From: Aureobasidium sp. EXF-3400
Taxonomy: Eukaryota > Ascomycota > Dothideomycetes > Dothideales > Saccotheciaceae
Assembly: GCA_024195585.1 (NCBI GenBank)
Contig: SWBL01000678.1
Span: 1 to 11,706 of the forward strand
Length of the DNA stretch: 11,706 bases
Direction of reading: 5' to 3'
Shown here: positions 9,080 through 11,706 of the stretch, in pieces
How the letters are laid out: the number at the start of each line of letters is the position of its first letter
Position numbering within the stretch: the first letter of the stretch is position 1
The notes under the pieces: generated by a model
Seen by the model: only the letters and a program-made list of their open reading frames with translations
Database searches by the model: none
Told to the model about the DNA's origin: nothing
Position numbers and translations under genes: made by a program

Positions 9080-9151
9080 TGCTATTGGGTGTTCAACACA
9101 TGATTTTAGGCGGTATTTTGGTATGACACCGCTCTTTCACCAGACTGCCCG
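9080..9151. other. 72-bp spacer between convergent genes
   Basis: The MFS stop (9077-9079) and the acr2 stop (9154-9152 on the minus strand) face each other. The 3' UTRs of the two genes must overlap or end within this short gap. Confidence 0.8.
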
Positions 9152-9733
9152 TCACTTTGTCCAGATTTCGGGGTCATATTCCTGCATCTTTGCAATATAC
9201 TCATCTCCTGCACCCGTCCAACCTTTGATCCCCTCCAGAAGAACGACGCTTTCCATCAGCTCTCGATCATCGTGACAGTCGTTCAGATAGTCTGCGAACC
9301 ATGCTGCAGCGCGCGTACCTCTTCCACGGGAAGAGCCTAAACATAGCTAATAAGCATGGATTCTTCTTTGCTCTTGTGGATGAGGCGTGCTTACCGCAAT
9401 ACCAGATAATCTTGGGGATCCGAGCAGCTTTGAACATAGCATACAGTGTTGGTATGGTTGGGTATAGGCTCTGAGCAGGAATATTGATTGAACCCGATAT
9501 CGTTCCTCCCTGTTATGAGTGCATTAGTCAGTATGCCGTCGAGCTTTTGTACAAGCGTTACTTACCTCATGGTCGGCTCTGCGAAGGTCAATGAGTATGA
9601 AGTCCACGCCAGGCCTCTTGCCTGTCTCCATCATATCAAGCAGATCTGAGCGGGCGATTGTCGCGGGATTGCTCTTGGCTTCTGGGTATGCCGCATACCA
9701 TGTTGTGGCTTTTGCCAAAGTGGCTTCAGCCAT
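9152..9733 (-). CDS. acr2: Acr2-type arsenate reductase (Cdc25/rhodanese fold)
   Basis: Three exons (9733-9566, 9509-9395, 9336-9152) with introns of 56 and 58 nt (both GTAAG donors) give 155 residues. This is a single rhodanese/Cdc25 domain. LIDLRRADHE (about 48-56) is the usual CDC25-like strand, followed by GGTISGSINIPAQ. The catalytic loop YCGSSRGR fits C-x5-R with Cys94 and Arg100; intron 2 splits the Gly codon just after the Cys. GIKGW near the C-terminus is also typical of rhodanese folds. Acr2 enzymes reduce arsenate to arsenite using glutathione/glutaredoxin in the cytosol. The divergent acr3 neighbour makes this role much more likely than a sulfurtransferase or phosphatase role. The ATG at 9733 has a good context (CAACAATGG). 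An in-frame extension to 9835 is open but not needed. Confidence 0.88.
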
Positions 9734-9798
9734 TGTTGAGAAATGGAAATCGTGACGAGCTGTAGTCGGAAACCACCATATGTCTCTTAAAAATTGTA

Positions 9799-10026
9799 GG
9801 TGTGGTCGGATGCCTCGCATATATTCGTGAACCAATTTTTGAGAGCCTCTGATGATCTAAAAACAAAACGGAGATGTGATCCCGTGGTACACGATTTATT
9901 CCCCTGGTCTTCGTTTTGCTTGCAGGCGACGTCGATAAGTACCGTGCTTCTAGAGTATCTCCAGTATGTCACTGGCACGGCCCTACTGATGTAAATCGTC
10001 TTGCAGGGTGTGGTCGAATTGCCTCA
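9799..10026. repeat. imperfect direct repeat in the acr2/acr3 promoter
   Basis: GGTGTGGTCGGA-TGCCTC (9799-9816) and GGTGTGGTCGAATTGCCTC (10007-10025) share a 10-base identical start and a TGCCTC end, 208 bp apart. These could be two binding sites for one regulator. Confidence 0.5.
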
Positions 10027-10113
10027 GAGAGGTCACCCTAGCAGTAGGATTGGCCATCCTACGGACAATGAACAAACGACTAGACTTTCGGAACCTTTCA
10101 GAAGTTGAACCGG

Positions 10114-10123
10114 TAGCACGTGC
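10114..10123. promoter_or_regulatory. TAGCACGTGC element (CACGTG core), copy 2
   Basis: Identical to 7485-7494 in the other divergent promoter. It lies 259 bp before the acr3 ATG and 381 bp from the acr2 ATG. It is a candidate bHLH site shared by all four arsenic-cluster genes. Confidence 0.45.
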
Positions 10124-10262
10124 CTTGATGATTGGCAAATAATTAGTCGATCGGCATCGTCTTGGTCTGGGCACTATCTGACCAATGACAAGAAGGGGAT
10201 GACACGCCAAGCGATGCTGTCGCTAGTCTCTACTGATTGGATAGCCTACTTTACTAGAACAC

Positions 10263-10271
10263 TAAATATAT
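10263..10271 (+). promoter_or_regulatory. TATA-like box of acr3
   Basis: TAAATATAT lies about 111 bp before the acr3 start codon, with an inverted CCAAT box about 25 bp further upstream. Position and sequence fit a core promoter, but such A/T-rich strings also occur by chance. Confidence 0.4.
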
Positions 10272-10381
10272 CGAGCAAGTAGCATCACATATTTTCTGGA
10301 ATGCAAGATCGCACGAATAGCAATTTCAAGTCTTAAACGACCACTTCGCTCTAGTATCACTTTTTCTCACAATACACCAAT

Positions 10382-11698
10382 ATGCATCATACCGAGAAGA
10401 TCAACACAGATGCTCGTCCCATCGATACTCAATCCACCGTCGCGCCTCACAACCCACCTACCGATATCGAGAGACAAGAGATTGAAAAATCAATCGAACC
10501 AGACAAGATCTCTGCTATTAAGGGTCTGGGCTGGTTAGATCGGTTTCTAGCAGTATGGATAATATTGGCCATGGCGATTGGAATCCTGTTAGGCAATTTC
10601 GTCCCAGAGACTGGCCCAGCTCTTGAAAAGGGAAAGTTCGTTGGCGTTTCAGTCCCAATTGGTATGTTGCACAAAGTTTGCTAGGTGAGATCGCTAAGAA
10701 TAGCTCAGCAATCGGGCTTCTTGTCATGATGTACCCAATCCTCTGCAAGGTCAAATACGAGACTCTTCACCTGGCATTCAAGACGAAACAATTATGGATA
10801 CAGATTGGCTTTTCGATTATCATGAATTGGATTGTTGCCCCGTTTCTAATGGTATGGATATGAGATGTCCGGGATGCTCGTCAATAACTCTAATACATGG
10901 TAGTTGGCTCTTTCTTGGGCATTCCTGCCTGACAAGAGTGGTCTCCGGGAGGGCCTAATTCTTGTTGGACTTGCCAGATGCATTGCTATGGTGAATATCT
11001 CTCCAAGTACCAGGATGCTTCAAGACTGATTGCTATCCTAGGTCTTAATCTGGACCGGATTGGCAGGCGGCGATAATGAATATTGTGCTATTCTGGTTGC
11101 CGTCAATTCAATTCTACAGATTGTTCTCTACGCTCCGTTGGCAATCTTCTTTATCAACGTCATCAGTCATTCACAATCCGGCATTACACCATCCTATTCA
11201 ACAATCGCTACGAGCGTCGCAGCTTTTCTCGGAATCCCGCTTGGCGCTGCCATCATTACTCGCTTCGCGTTAAAGTACATCACAAAAGGAGACTGGTACG
11301 AGCGTGTATTCCTGAAATGGGTCGCGCCCTGGTCTTTGATCGGCCTTCTCTATACCATCATTGTCCTCTTCGCCTCGCAGGGCCGTCGAGTCGTACATCA
11401 GATTGTGTCGGTGATCAGAGTTGCTGCTCCTCTCATCGTATACTTCTTCGTCATCTTTACCTTTACACTCTGGATCACACATCGCCTTGGCTTTGGGTAC
11501 AAGCTTGCATCGACTCAAAGCTTCACAGCTGCGAGCAACAACTTCGAACTGGCTATTGCAGTCGCAGTAGCAACGTACGGCGCAGACAGCGACCAGGCGT
11601 TGGCGTCGACCGTTGGGCCCTTGATCGAGGTGCCTGTCCTACTAGGCCTAGTATATATTGTCAAATGGATTGGCAACAAACGCAGATGGGCTCCATGA
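10382..11698 (+). CDS. acr3: Acr3 arsenite efflux carrier
   Basis: Four exons (10382-10661, 10709-10851, 10904-10990, 11042-11698) with introns of 47, 52 and 51 nt give 388 residues, the usual fungal Acr3 size. After a hydrophilic N-terminal segment of about 50 residues the Acr3 fold begins with WLDRFLAVWIILAM and GNFVPETGPAL. It continues with IGLLVMMYPILCKVKYE, LVGLARCIAM and VLIWTGLAGGDNEYCAIL, and ends with NNFELAIAVAVATYG and VGPLIEVPVLLGLVY. About ten membrane segments are expected. Cys167 in LARCIAM matches the conserved membrane cysteine needed for transport in studied Acr3 proteins, and the Glu of PLIEVPVLL is also the conserved one. Acr3 exports arsenite (and some antimonite) at the plasma membrane using the proton gradient. 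It is divergent from acr2, whose product makes its substrate. No breaks are seen; the gene ends 8 bp before the window edge. Confidence 0.96.
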
Positions 11699-11706
11699 GA
11701 AGACTT

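Larger units (their letters stand above)
9734..10381. promoter_or_regulatory. divergent promoter between acr2 and acr3
   Basis: 648 bp separate the two start codons. The region contains the TAGCACGTGC element at 10114, an imperfect direct repeat (9799 and 10007), CCAAT boxes at 10182-10186 (plus) and 10236-10240 (minus), and a TATA-like TAAATATAT at 10263-10271, about 110 bp before the acr3 ATG. A pyrimidine-rich stretch with CAATACACCAAT just before the ATG looks like a fungal 5' leader. No gene is seen in it. Confidence 0.7.

Noticed and set aside
9734..9835. 34-residue N-terminal extension of Acr2 from an upstream in-frame ATG
   Set aside because: The conserved part begins after 9733, whose ATG has a good start context. 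The extension looks like translated leader sequence.
10128..10150. Yap8-like arsenic response element in the acr2/acr3 promoter
   Set aside because: TGATT and ATAATTAGTC are present, but the spacing and symmetry do not match the known TGATTAATAATCA site.
1..11706. CRISPR arrays, tRNA or rRNA genes
   Set aside because: None were found. There are no regular direct repeat-spacer units and no recognisable tRNA arms or rRNA motifs, and the window is fungal.

Overview
The window reads as nuclear DNA of a filamentous ascomycete (Pezizomycotina; the class cannot be fixed from the sequence alone). Its four intact genes are split by short introns of 47-58 nt with GT...AG ends and CTGAC-like branch sites. 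They have no bacterial operon layout, and their proteins resemble fungal families.

Left part (1-2714): no intact gene. There is a (TTTGA)5 microsatellite, a broken WD40-like open stretch (1215-1730), and near 2321-2714 some exon-like pieces of an unrecognised, probably decayed gene.

Middle (2715-5400): a complete-ended 2686-bp hAT-family DNA transposon. It has 19-bp imperfect inverted termini starting CAGTGT and a perfect 8-bp target duplication (GTAACGAG). Its transposase is dead: about six frame changes, an in-frame TGA, and a glycine where the first catalytic aspartate is expected. If the element and one target copy are removed in thought, a short reading frame runs across the site, so it may have landed in a gene.

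Right part (5409-11706): an intact arsenic-resistance cluster built as two divergent pairs. ArsH (minus) and a monocarboxylate-transporter-type MFS protein (plus) share a 495-bp promoter. A Cdc25/rhodanese-type arsenate reductase of the Acr2 kind (minus) and the arsenite efflux carrier Acr3 (plus) share a 648-bp promoter. The MFS and Acr2 genes converge with only 72 bp between stop codons. The expected division of labour is: Acr2 reduces arsenate to arsenite, Acr3 expels arsenite, ArsH oxidises trivalent (organo)arsenicals, and the MFS protein may move an arsenical or an organic anion, its role being unproven.

Both divergent promoters carry the identical 10-mer TAGCACGTGC around a CACGTG core, a candidate site for shared control. 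No ArsM methyltransferase and no regulator gene lies in the window; the cluster could continue past the right edge, since acr3 ends 8 bp before it.
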